Assembly: GCA_964560135.1 (NCBI GenBank)
Contig: CAZLKN010000058.1
Coordinates: forward strand, 1 to 17,908
DNA length: 17,908 nucleotides
Direction: 5' to 3'
Origin: CAZLKN01 sp964560135
GTDB lineage: Bacteria > Actinomycetota > JAICYB01
The notes beneath the pieces were generated by a model. That model worked only from the letters and a program-made list of their open reading frames with translations. It did no database searches and was not told where the DNA came from. Positions 1 through 6,717 of the stretch are shown piece by piece. Within the stretch, counting starts at the first letter, position 1; every line of letters begins with the position of its first letter. Made by a program: the position numbers and the translations under genes.

Positions 1-2
1 GG

Positions 3-572
3 GTCGAGGTCTACTACCCGGGCACCGGATGGGTCCCCTACGACCCGACCTTCGGGGTCCCCCTGTCCGACGCGGCCAACACCACCTTCCTGTTCGGCCC
101 CCTGAGCCGGCTGGCCCAGCGGGCCCTGCCGACCGACGCGATCCGCAGCCTCGCCGGCGCCCTCGGGGGCCCGGCGGCGGCAGCCGGCCTCACGGCGGTC
201 CTGCTGATCGCGGGCTCGGCTGTGGCGCTGGGGACCGGACGGCGCCGCCGGACCTCCCGGCGCCCGGCCGCCGGGGAGGCCGGGCAGGTGCTGTCGGCGT
301 GGTTCGCGGTCTCCGACGAGCTGACCCGCCGTGGATGCCGCCGGCGGCCGGAGGAGACCGTCGGCGACTTCGCGCGGCGAGCCCGCCGGGAGCCGGGCGT
401 CGACCAGGCGGCCTTCGACGCGCTCGTGGCCGCGTTCCACCGGGCCCGCTACGGGCCGGGCCCCGTACGCGAGATCGATGCCGCCGAGGCCGAACGCCTG
501 GCGGCGGCACTCGTCGACCGGCTGCGGCGCGAGCAGACACCGGTGTTCGCGACCAGACGCTCGACGACGTAG
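3..572 (+). CDS. Transglutaminase-like membrane protein, C-terminal part (DUF4129-type)
   Basis: The open frame runs in from the left edge, so only the last 189 residues are present. It begins inside the end of a transglutaminase core: VEVYYPGTGW followed by WVPYDPT, where the Asp of YDPT (residue 14 of the fragment) fits the acid of the Cys-His-Asp triad. The Cys, and the His that normally sits just before this motif, lie outside the window. A hydrophobic segment at about residues 57-77 is followed by an Arg-rich stretch and a helical cytoplasmic tail (about 95-185) that matches the DUF4129 tail of TgpA-like proteins. Such proteins are membrane-anchored, often sit beside MoxR ATPase and DUF58 genes, and are thought to modify envelope proteins. 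Those neighbours would lie to the left. It ends 10 nt before a convergent gene. The family call is firm; the substrate is unknown. Confidence 0.82.
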   Translation, partial: VEVYYPGTGWVPYDPTFGVPLSDAANTTFLFGPLSRLAQRALPTDAIRSLAGALGGPAAAAGLTAVLLIAGSAVALGTGRRRRTSRRPAAGEAGQVLSAWFAVSDELTRRGCRRRPEETVGDFARRARREPGVDQAAFDALVAAFHRARYGPGPVREIDAAEAERLAAALVDRLRREQTPVFATRRSTT

Positions 573-582
573 CGAGGCTCCT

Positions 583-1017
583 TCAGCGCCCGCGCTTGGA
601 CCACTCGCGAGCAACCTCGAGGATGGCCTCGTCGGACCATTCGCGCAGCGGCTTCTTCATCGAGAACGCCGCCCCCACCACGCGGGCGGGCCGCGGCGGT
701 TCTTTCAGCTTGCGGCGGCGAAGCTCCAGGATCAGCGGCGAGGTGTCCCAGGAGGCCCGCGCCCGTTCCGCCTGCCGTGCCGCATAGCCGGCCACCTTCT
801 CAGCCTGTCGCTGGAGTGGCTCGTCGTCCAGGGCCGCCAGCGTCTCGACGAACGCGGCGGGCTGGTTGGCGTACGCCTCCGGAGGGGCGTCCTCGAGGCC
901 CTTGGGAACCTTCAGCTTGCGGGAGCGCAGCAGCTTCGCGAGCGCGTCGGGGAAGTTGTCCGCTCCGGAACCGGGCTTGGGCTTGGCTTTCGCCTTCGAC
1001 TTCTTCTGTTCGGCCAT
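583..1017 (-). CDS. Small lysine-rich protein of unknown function
   Basis: This 144-residue protein is not one I recognise. I chose the ATG at 1017 because GGGAGG lies just upstream; the frame also stays open further upstream, but without such a site. The N-terminus (about residues 1-16) is a low-complexity Lys/Ala/Pro tail (MAEQKKSKAKAKPKPG). It is followed by a mostly helical body containing LAKLLRSRKLKVPKGLEDAP and, near the end, SMKKPLREWSDEAILEVAREW. The basic tail and high Arg/Lys content would suit a nucleic-acid-binding or ribosome-associated protein, but this is inference. There is no signal peptide, membrane segment or cysteine cluster. It is divergent from the S9 peptidase gene across a 96-nt region and convergent with the transglutaminase gene. 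Codon use matches the neighbours, which supports a real gene. Confidence 0.72.
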   Translation of the reverse strand: MAEQKKSKAKAKPKPGSGADNFPDALAKLLRSRKLKVPKGLEDAPPEAYANQPAAFVETLAALDDEPLQRQAEKVAGYAARQAERARASWDTSPLILELRRRKLKEPPRPARVVGAAFSMKKPLREWSDEAILEVAREWSKRGR

Positions 1018-1072
1018 GGTCCTCCCAGGATGGCACGTCGGGAGCCCGGGACGCGCATCGGAGCGTGTTGCG

Positions 1073-1078
1073 TAGGAT
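1073..1078 (+). promoter_or_regulatory. Candidate -10 box (TAGGAT) for the S9 peptidase gene
   Basis: TAGGAT fits the TANNNT pattern of actinobacterial housekeeping promoters and lies 35 nt before the ATG at 1114, with a GGGGG ribosome site between them (1103-1107). No good -35 hexamer is visible at 16-18 nt spacing. The same hexamer recurs before the hydrolase at 13522. Confidence 0.35.
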
Positions 1079-1113
1079 GTCCCCCGGATCTCCACAGCAG
1101 CAGGGGGTGTCGT

Positions 1114-2961
1114 ATGGCCACACAGACCGAGCCCGAGCTCATCCCACGCGAGGTGCTGTTCGGCAACCCGACGCGCATCTCGCCCAGCATCTCACCCGAC
1201 GGAAGCAAGATGGCCTACGTGGCCCCCCACTCCGACGTCCTGAACGTGTGGGTCCGCACCGTCGGCGAAGAGGACGACCGTCCGGTCACCCGGGACACCG
1301 ACCGCGGGATCATGCAGTACTTCTGGGCCAAGGACAACCGGCACCTGCTGTACATCCAGGACCGCGGTGGCGACGAGAACTGGCGCCTGTACTGGGTCGA
1401 CCTGACGGACGGCGACGTCCGGGATCTCACCCCCTTCGAGGGCGTCCAGGTCCGTCCGATCAAGCAGAGCAAGCACCACCCCGACGAGGTGCTGATCGCG
1501 ATGAACAAGGACAACCCGCAGCTCCACGACGCCTACCGGCTCGATCTGGGCAGCGGTGAATTGGAGCTGGTCGCCCGCAACCCCGGCAACATCATCCACT
1601 GGGTCGCCGACTTCCACCTGAAGATGCGGGGCGCGATGGCCGCGACCCCCGACGGCGGCTTCGACCTCCTGTACCGGGACAGCGAGGAGGACGACTGGCA
1701 GCCGATCGTGCACTGGGACCCGGTCGACGCCCTCGGGTCCGGCCCGCTCGCATTCACCCGGGACGGCGAGCATCTGCTCCTCCAGGACTCGCGGGACGCG
1801 AACGCGGGACGGCTGGTGCGGCTCGCCGTGAAGGGCGGCTCGATCGAGGTCATCGCGTCCGACGAGCACTACGACGTCGCCGACGCGATGATCCATCCCG
1901 ACAGCACCGAGGTCCAGATGGTCGGCTTCCAGCGGGCCAGACTCGAGTGGACGGTCCTCGACGAGTCGATTCGTGAGGACGTGGACCGCATCAACGCCCT
2001 CGACCGCGGCGAGGTCCATATCTTCAACCGGGACGACGACGACCGCGCCTGGCTCGTGGGCTTCGTCCCCGACGACGGCCCCGTGGCCTACTACGCCTAC
2101 GACCGCGCCCAGAAGCAGGCCACGTTCCTGTTCCATCATCGTCCCGAGCTCGCCGACTACACGCTCGCCCCGATGGAGCCGATCTCATACACCTCCAGGG
2201 ACGGCCTCGAGATCCACGGCTACCTGACACTGCCGCCGGGCGCGGGACGCGAGAAGCTTCCCCTGGTCCTCAACGTGCACGGGGGCCCGTGGCACCGCGA
2301 CGCCTGGGGGCTCAACGTCGAGGTCCAGTGGCTCGCGAACCGCGGCTACGCGGTGCTCCAGGTGAACTTCCGCGGCTCGACGGGCTACGGCAAGTCGTTC
2401 CTCAACGCCGGTGACAGGCAGTGGGGCGGCAAGATGCACGACGACCTCGTCGACGCCGTCGAGTGGGCGAAGGAACAGGGCGTCGCCGATCCCGGGCGGA
2501 TCGCGATCTACGGCGCCTCGTACGGTGGCTACGCCGCCCTCTGCGGCGCCACCATGACCCCCGAGCTGTTCCGCTGCGCACTCTCGATGGTCGGGCCGTC
2601 GAGCCTGATCACCTTCATCGAAACCATCCCGCCCTACTGGGTGCCGCTGCTCACGATGTTCAAGCAGCGCGTCGGCGACCCCGAGACGGAGGCCGACTTC
2701 CTGCGATCCCGCTCCCCGCTCACCCACGTGGACAAGATCCGCATCCCGATGCTCGTCGCCCAGGGCGCCAACGATCCCCGGGTGAAGCAGGCCGAGTCCG
2801 AGCAGATCGTCGAGGCCATGCGCTCCAAGGGGATCGACCACACCTACCTCGTCTTCGACGACGAGGGACACGGCTTCGTGAAGCCCGAGAACCGACTCGC
2901 CTTCTACGCCGCGGCGGAGTCCTTCCTCGCCAAGCACCTCGGGGGCCGCGCCGAGGACTGA
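1114..2961 (+). CDS. S9 family peptidase (prolyl oligopeptidase / acylaminoacyl-peptidase type)
   Basis: This 615-residue serine peptidase hydrolyses short peptides, probably in the cytoplasm since no signal peptide is present. Residues 1 to about 345 form a beta-propeller with repeated features such as SISPDGSKMAYVA and LYWVDLTDGDVRDLTPF. The C-terminal alpha/beta hydrolase domain carries HGGP (389-392, oxyanion region) and GASYGG with nucleophile Ser469. Asp554 in GANDPR and His586 in DEGHGF complete the triad. This is the usual order and length for the family. The start at 1114 was preferred over a longer upstream open frame because AGGGGG sits 6 nt before it and homologues begin near IPREVLFGNPTRISPSISPDG. 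Exact specificity (dipeptidyl, acyl-aminoacyl or oligopeptidase) cannot be read from sequence. It is convergent with the methyltransferase gene, 10 nt apart. Confidence 0.93.
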   Translation: MATQTEPELIPREVLFGNPTRISPSISPDGSKMAYVAPHSDVLNVWVRTVGEEDDRPVTRDTDRGIMQYFWAKDNRHLLYIQDRGGDENWRLYWVDLTDGDVRDLTPFEGVQVRPIKQSKHHPDEVLIAMNKDNPQLHDAYRLDLGSGELELVARNPGNIIHWVADFHLKMRGAMAATPDGGFDLLYRDSEEDDWQPIVHWDPVDALGSGPLAFTRDGEHLLLQDSRDANAGRLVRLAVKGGSIEVIASDEHYDVADAMIHPDSTEVQMVGFQRARLEWTVLDESIREDVDRINALDRGEVHIFNRDDDDRAWLVGFVPDDGPVAYYAYDRAQKQATFLFHHRPELADYTLAPMEPISYTSRDGLEIHGYLTLPPGAGREKLPLVLNVHGGPWHRDAWGLNVEVQWLANRGYAVLQVNFRGSTGYGKSFLNAGDRQWGGKMHDDLVDAVEWAKEQGVADPGRIAIYGASYGGYAALCGATMTPELFRCALSMVGPSSLITFIETIPPYWVPLLTMFKQRVGDPETEADFLRSRSPLTHVDKIRIPMLVAQGANDPRVKQAESEQIVEAMRSKGIDHTYLVFDDEGHGFVKPENRLAFYAAAESFLAKHLGGRAED

Positions 2962-2971
2962 CCGTGGAGGC

Positions 2972-3604
2972 TCAGGAACGGCGGGCGACGCCGAGGACGT
3001 GAGGGGTCGCGGGCAGAGCCACGATCGACGGCCGGAACCCGAACCGGCGGAGACCCTCCAGGTGGAACCCCGCGTCCGAGATCGCACCGAGCGTGTCCCG
3101 GCTCGTGTGACAGCCGCCCGCGAACAGCGGCCACGCCACGTCCGCCGCCCGCTGGAACCGGGCGAAGCCCCGACGCTCGTCCAGGACGTGCTCGTAGAAC
3201 CGCAACTGCCCGCCGGGCCGCAGGACGCGGTGCATCTCGCCGAGCACCTGCCGCTGCGACGGCACCGAGCACAGGACGAGCGACGCCACCACCGCGTCGA
3301 GGGATCCGTCGGGAAGCGGGAGCGCCTGGGCCACACCCCCGACCACCCGGATCGGGACCGCGGCCGTGCGGGCCACACGATCCGCGAGTCCGCGGAGGTG
3401 CTCCTCGGGCTCGAGCGCGATCACCTCGTCCACTCCGTGGGGGTAGTGCGCGAAGTTCGGTCCATGGCCCGCCCCGACCTCGGCGACGCGGCCGGTGAGC
3501 CCCTCCAGCAGCGTCCGCCGGTGCTCCAGGGCCCCCTTGCGCTCGGCGGCTTCCGCGAACCGGACGTAGAGGCGCGCGAAGACGGGGTGGCGGGTGACGC
3601 TCAG
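2972..3604 (-). CDS. Class I SAM-dependent methyltransferase, apparent CTG start
   Basis: The 210-residue protein has the small-molecule methyltransferase plan. Motif I is VAEVGAGHG (residues 40-48), an acidic end of beta-2 lies in ALEPEEHL (Glu65), and motifs for later strands are LDAVVASLVLCSV and VLRPGGQLRFYEHV. The acceptor is unknown; the Methyltransf_11 / UbiE-like group is likely. The usual ATG/GTG/TTG starts in this frame occur only at 3433 or later, which would delete motif I. An in-frame TAG at about 3635-3637 bounds the frame upstream. The CTG at 3602-3604 has GGAGG (3612-3616) 7 nt before it and gives the N-terminus (M)SVTRHPVFARLYVRFAE, which looks like a normal family start. Either this is a true CTG start or a base error hides an ATG. 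It diverges from the hemerythrin-like gene across 68 nt. Confidence 0.85.
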   Translation of the reverse strand: MSVTRHPVFARLYVRFAEAAERKGALEHRRTLLEGLTGRVAEVGAGHGPNFAHYPHGVDEVIALEPEEHLRGLADRVARTAAVPIRVVGGVAQALPLPDGSLDAVVASLVLCSVPSQRQVLGEMHRVLRPGGQLRFYEHVLDERRGFARFQRAADVAWPLFAGGCHTSRDTLGAISDAGFHLEGLRRFGFRPSIVALPATPHVLGVARRS

Positions 3605-3611
3605 CCGCCGG

Positions 3612-3616
3612 CCTCC
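3612..3616 (-). promoter_or_regulatory. Ribosome binding site that supports the CTG start
   Basis: GGAGG on the minus strand lies 7 nt before the CTG at 3604. An overlapping ATG-GAG-GCC-GGC-GGC-TGA in another frame gives only five residues, so this site serves the CTG better. Confidence 0.5.
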
Positions 3617-3635
3617 ATCCCCGCGGCGTCGCGGC

Positions 3636-3641
3636 TAGGCT
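3636..3641 (+). promoter_or_regulatory. Candidate -10 box (TAGGCT) for the hemerythrin-like gene
   Basis: TAGGCT fits TANNNT, lies 31 nt before the GTG at 3673, and leaves room for the GAGGAGG ribosome site at 3661-3667. It sits in the 68-nt divergent region shared with the methyltransferase. No clear -35 is seen. Confidence 0.35.
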
Positions 3642-3672
3642 GTGCGGACGGCGGGACCACGAGGAGGCTGCT

Positions 3673-4125
3673 GTGACAAACGGCGAAGGGCGGGGACGGC
3701 GGCTGGACGCCGCCATCGACCGGCGGGAACACCTCCACACCGCGATCGTCCGCATGGAGAAGGCCCTCGCGGGCCCCGCGGGCCCGGAGCAGGAGTGGCG
3801 GGATCGGATCCTGTCGGAGCTCAAGGGCCTCCGCAAGGCCTTCGGGGACCACATCGCGGTCACGGAGGGCGACGAGGGCCTGTTCGACGAGCTGATCGGC
3901 GTCGCTCCCCGGCTGAGCCACGCCGTCGACGTGCTGCGAACCGATCACGTGGACATCGCCGAGGAGATCACGTCCGCGTTGGCGTGGCTCGAGTCCGCCC
4001 CGCCGGACCGCGCGGAGATCCGCGACCGCCTCCTGCGGCTGCTGGGTAGTCTCGTCCGGCACCGGCAGCAAGGCGCGGATCTGGTCTACGAGGCCTACGA
4101 GGTCGACATCGGCGGGCTGGCCTGA
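3673..4125 (+). CDS. Hemerythrin-like (HHE) domain protein
   Basis: The 150-residue protein is mostly helical and fits the HHE cation-binding fold, a four-helix bundle that can hold a diiron or other metal centre. Candidate ligands in order are His20 (REHLH), His60 with Glu65 or Glu68 (GDHIAVTEGDEGLF), His92 (RTDHVDIAEE), and His130 with Asp136 or Glu140 (RHRQQGADLVYEAY). The H-xxx-H-E spacing and the closing LVYEAYEVDIGG are typical of small actinobacterial hemerythrin-like proteins linked to oxygen, nitric oxide or iron sensing. The GTG start at 3673 is backed by GAGGAGG 5 nt upstream. It stands alone on its strand, 8 nt from the convergent SnoaL gene. Function beyond metal binding is inference. 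Confidence 0.82.
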   Translation: MTNGEGRGRRLDAAIDRREHLHTAIVRMEKALAGPAGPEQEWRDRILSELKGLRKAFGDHIAVTEGDEGLFDELIGVAPRLSHAVDVLRTDHVDIAEEITSALAWLESAPPDRAEIRDRLLRLLGSLVRHRQQGADLVYEAYEVDIGGLA

Positions 4126-4133
4126 CGCCCGCC

Positions 4134-4547
4134 TCATCGGGCTGCCCGCCCGAACGCACGCTCCTCGTGGACGTAGGTCGACAGCCTGGTGACCGACCCA
4201 TCGGCGACGGTGGCCACGAACGCCAACTGCCCCTGCAGGTACCGGCCCTCGCGGGTGCTGCCGTACCAGTCGACGAGCATCACGTGCATGTCCTTGACCC
4301 GGACCTCCCAGCGGTCCGGCAGCACGCGCCGGAAGCGGCTCCGTGTGTCCTCGAGGAGCTGCCGGAGCGCCTGCACGGCCGCCCGCCGTCCCCGGTGCTC
4401 GCCGGCGAAGGGCGCGATGCCGTCGAATTCCCAGATCGCGTCGGGTGCGAGGGTCTCGGTCACCGCCTCCCAGTCACGCACGAGGATCGCCGCGAACAGG
4501 CGGCGGGCCGCCTCCGGGGGCTCAGCTGCGTTGTGGATATCGGTCAT
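4134..4547 (-). CDS. SnoaL/NTF2-like domain protein
   Basis: A 137-residue cone-fold protein of the nuclear transport factor 2 / SnoaL-like superfamily. The pattern is typical: a helical start (EAARRLFAAILVRDWEAVTETLAPDAIWEFDG), the line FAGEHRGRRAAVQALRQLLED, and then beta strands RWEVRVKDMHVMLVDWYGS, LAFVATVADGSVTRLSTYV. Such proteins bind small hydrophobic ligands or act as isomerases or cyclases, but many have no known reaction, and no catalytic pair can be assigned. The ATG at 4547 overlaps the stop of the acyl-CoA dehydrogenase in an ATGA arrangement, so it is the last gene of a translationally coupled operon and may act on products or ligands of that pathway (inference). Confidence 0.83.
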   Translation of the reverse strand: MTDIHNAAEPPEAARRLFAAILVRDWEAVTETLAPDAIWEFDGIAPFAGEHRGRRAAVQALRQLLEDTRSRFRRVLPDRWEVRVKDMHVMLVDWYGSTREGRYLQGQLAFVATVADGSVTRLSTYVHEERAFGRAAR

Positions 4548-5695
4548 AGCGAGTGCCTGTCGAGCAGGCGCCGTGCGATCACCAGGCGCTGGATCTCGTT
4601 GGTGCCCTCTCCGATGATCATCAGGGGAGCATCCCTGTAGTACCGTTCTACGCCGTGCTCCGTCGAGTATCCTGCCCCGCCGAGCACGCGCATCGCGTCG
4701 AGGGCGACCTCCTGACACATCTCGGAGGCGTACAGCTTGGCCATCCCCGCCTCGAGATCCGCACGGCGCCCGGCGTCCTTGAGCGCCGCCGCTCGGCGGT
4801 ACAGCAGCCGGCCGGCCTCGACCTTGGTGCCCATCTCGGCGATGCGGAATGCGATCCCCTGGTGCTGCGCGATCGGCCGGCCGAAGGCCCGCCGTTCCTG
4901 CGCGTAGCGGATGGCCGCCTCGAAAGCGGCCTGCGCGACGCCCACGGCTCGCGCGGCGATGTTCACGCGGCCGGTCTCCAGGCCGTCCATCACCTGCGCG
5001 AACCCGTGCCCCTCCTCGCCCCCGACGAGATCCTCGGCGGAGACGTGCACGTCGTCGAAGACGAGCTCCACGGTGTCCACGGCTCGGTAGCCGAGCTTGT
5101 CGATGTGGCGGCCGACACCGAACCCGGAACCCTTGGAGACGAGCAGGCAGGACATCCCGGCGTGTGAGGGCCGCGCGTCGGGGTCGGTGACCGCAAGTGT
5201 CGCGAACGCGTCGCCGTGCTCGCCGTTGGTGATGAACATCTTGCGACCGCTCACGTTGTAGCCGTCGTCCGCGGGCCGGGCGAGGGTGGTGATGGCCTGC
5301 AGGTCGCTGCCGGCCTCCGGCTCGGTGAGGGCGAGCCCGGCGCGTCGCTCGCCCGAGGCCAGCAGCGGCAACCATCGCTCCCGCTGCTCGTCGGTGCCGT
5401 GCTGCTTCACGATGTGGGCGGCGATCAGGTGCGTGTTGAAGACCCCCGACAGCGACATGAATCCGCGGCACAGCTCCTCGACGCACATCGCGTAGGTGAC
5501 GAAGTCGAGCTCCATGCCCCCGTACCGCTCCGGGATCGTCGCCCCGAAGAAGCCCATGCGGGCGAGCGTCTCCACGAGCTCGGCGGGGTAGACATCCTCG
5601 CGCTCGAGGGCGGGCGCCGCGGGGATGACCTCACGGTCGACGAACCGCCGGACGGTGTCCACGATCGCGGTCCGCTCGGCGGCGGCGATGCTCAC
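4544..5695 (-). CDS. Acyl-CoA dehydrogenase (FadE-type)
   Basis: This 383-residue flavoprotein catalyses alpha,beta-dehydrogenation of an acyl-CoA thioester, passing electrons to ETF. Visible marks are the N-terminal helical domain with IPERYGGMELDFV, the FAD and substrate loop LALTEPEAGSDLQAITT, MFITNGEHG, RAFGRPIAQHQGIAF in the C-terminal domain, and IIGEGTNEIQRLVIARRLL, where Glu363 is the usual catalytic base. Length is normal. Two GTG starts fit. I prefer 5695 because its GTGA overlaps the stop of the upstream lipoprotein gene in the same way as the other joins in this operon; the GTG at 5722 would add nine residues and overlap by 31 nt. Substrate chain length is not readable. Its stop overlaps the SnoaL-like start. 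Confidence 0.94.
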   Translation of the reverse strand: MSIAAAERTAIVDTVRRFVDREVIPAAPALEREDVYPAELVETLARMGFFGATIPERYGGMELDFVTYAMCVEELCRGFMSLSGVFNTHLIAAHIVKQHGTDEQRERWLPLLASGERRAGLALTEPEAGSDLQAITTLARPADDGYNVSGRKMFITNGEHGDAFATLAVTDPDARPSHAGMSCLLVSKGSGFGVGRHIDKLGYRAVDTVELVFDDVHVSAEDLVGGEEGHGFAQVMDGLETGRVNIAARAVGVAQAAFEAAIRYAQERRAFGRPIAQHQGIAFRIAEMGTKVEAGRLLYRRAAALKDAGRRADLEAGMAKLYASEMCQEVALDAMRVLGGAGYSTEHGVERYYRDAPLMIIGEGTNEIQRLVIARRLLDRHSL

Positions 5696-6717
5696 CGGTT
5701 CAGCCCCCGCAGGTCCTCCCACACCTCAGGACGCGTGATCCGGTAGTCGTAGAGGCTGCCGCCGATCGCCCCGCCCTCCAGCGCCGTACGGACGTAGGCC
5801 TGGGTCTGGGCGCGGTCGGCGCGGTCGCCGAGGCCACCGATGGGGTGGACGGGCAGCCCGGTGAGACGCGCGGACTCGCGGACGTTCTCCTCGGTGAGCG
5901 CCGCCGCGGTCCCGGGATCGGTACCGCGTCCCGTCCAGTAGTTCATCGGCATGACCACGTCGTAGAGGGAGCCGATGGCCGCCCAGGGGAAGTCCCGCCA
6001 GCGGTTCGGGTTGATCCGCAGCGAGTTCGGGGGGATCACGATCGCCGCCAGCGGGTAGCCGGGACCGACGGCCTCCCGCAGTCGCTGCGAGTACGCGACG
6101 GTACGGACGTTGCGCTCCGCGTGGTCGGGCACGCCGGCCGTGTACTCGATGTCGGGGGCGAAGCCGTCGAGGCGGTGCCCGCCGGACGAGACGTAGCGGA
6201 TCGCGCCGATCGAGTTCGCGAGATCGCGCTCGAGGTCGGCGAAGTCGGGCGGGTACCAGCCCACGACCTTCATGCCGAGACGGTGGGCCTCCTCCAGGGC
6301 CGCGGCGAAGGCTCGTGGGTAGCGCAGCGGGTGCGCGTCGTCGAAGCGGGCGGTTTCGAGGTACAGCGTGCGGACGCCCTGCTCGGCCATCCCGCGGACC
6401 AGCGGCAGGATCGTGCCGGGGTCGTCGGTGTGGTCGTAGACGTCGATCCAGGATCCGAGGCCCCGGAAGGCGTCCACGGGAGCCTTCACCGCAGGCGGTG
6501 CGACGGCTTCGACCGCGACCGGTGCCTGTGTGGGTGCGGGAGTCGGAGCCGGCGTCGGATCGGGGGTCGGCTCCGGGGTCGGTGGCGGTGTGGGGGTGGG
6601 CGTGGGGACGGGCGCCGTCCGGATGCGGCTGGTGCTCATCTCGGCGGCGGGGGCCGGCGAGCACGCCGCCGCGAGCAGGAGCAGGACCCCTGCGAGCCGC
6701 CTCACGGTCGGCCTCAC
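5692..6717 (-). CDS. Lipoprotein with Pro/Thr linker and GH18-like TIM-barrel domain
   Basis: The 341-residue protein starts with a lipoprotein signal (MRPTVRRLAGVLLLLAAAC, lipobox Cys19), so it is probably anchored on the outer face of the membrane. Residues about 36-67 are a Pro/Thr-rich spacer of repeated PTP units. The rest (about 85-341) looks like a TIM barrel: LGSWIDVYD, VRTLYLET, GMKVVGWYPP, LDGFAPDIEY (Asp189, Glu191), AAIVIPPNS, YDVVMPMNYWTG, IGGLGD. DGFAPDIEY resembles the GH18 DGxDxDxE active-site line, and VMPMNYW its late barrel strand, so a glycoside hydrolase acting on cell-wall or extracellular glycan is plausible. The fit is distant and hydrolysis is inference. GTG at 6717 overlaps the kelch gene stop (GTGA), and its own stop overlaps the next dehydrogenase start. 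The residues after the lipobox (RIRTAP) recur in the lipoprotein at 14796. Confidence 0.82.
   Translation of the reverse strand: MRPTVRRLAGVLLLLAAACSPAPAAEMSTSRIRTAPVPTPTPTPPPTPEPTPDPTPAPTPAPTQAPVAVEAVAPPAVKAPVDAFRGLGSWIDVYDHTDDPGTILPLVRGMAEQGVRTLYLETARFDDAHPLRYPRAFAAALEEAHRLGMKVVGWYPPDFADLERDLANSIGAIRYVSSGGHRLDGFAPDIEYTAGVPDHAERNVRTVAYSQRLREAVGPGYPLAAIVIPPNSLRINPNRWRDFPWAAIGSLYDVVMPMNYWTGRGTDPGTAAALTEENVRESARLTGLPVHPIGGLGDRADRAQTQAYVRTALEGGAIGGSLYDYRITRPEVWEDLRGLNR
6513..6620. repeat. Low-complexity Pro/Thr linker coding repeat
   Basis: On the plus strand this stretch is a run of GGTGTGGG, GGAGTCGG and GGGGTCGG-like units. On the coding strand it is the PTP-repeat spacer of the TIM-barrel lipoprotein. 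The periodicity is at codon level, not an exact tandem array. Confidence 0.6.

Noticed and set aside
331..2961. A longer plus-strand frame (876 residues) ending in the S9 peptidase
   Set aside because: The part before 1114 is Arg/Pro/Ser-rich and overlaps the transglutaminase end and the minus-strand orphan; a ribosome site and family start mark 1114.
2185..3378. Long minus-strand open frame antisense to the S9 peptidase and in another frame of the methyltransferase
   Set aside because: Typical high-GC shadow: repetitive Arg/Gly/Ala/Val composition, no motif, and both overlapped genes have clear catalytic residues.
5693..5722. Upstream GTG at 5722 as the dehydrogenase start
   Set aside because: It is possible, but the GTG at 5695 makes the same GTGA overlap as the other joins in the operon and gives a normal-length N-terminus.
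6513..6620. Minisatellite or CRISPR-like array in the repetitive G-rich stretch
   Set aside because: Units are inexact and follow codons of a Pro/Thr protein linker; there are no spacers or conserved repeats.
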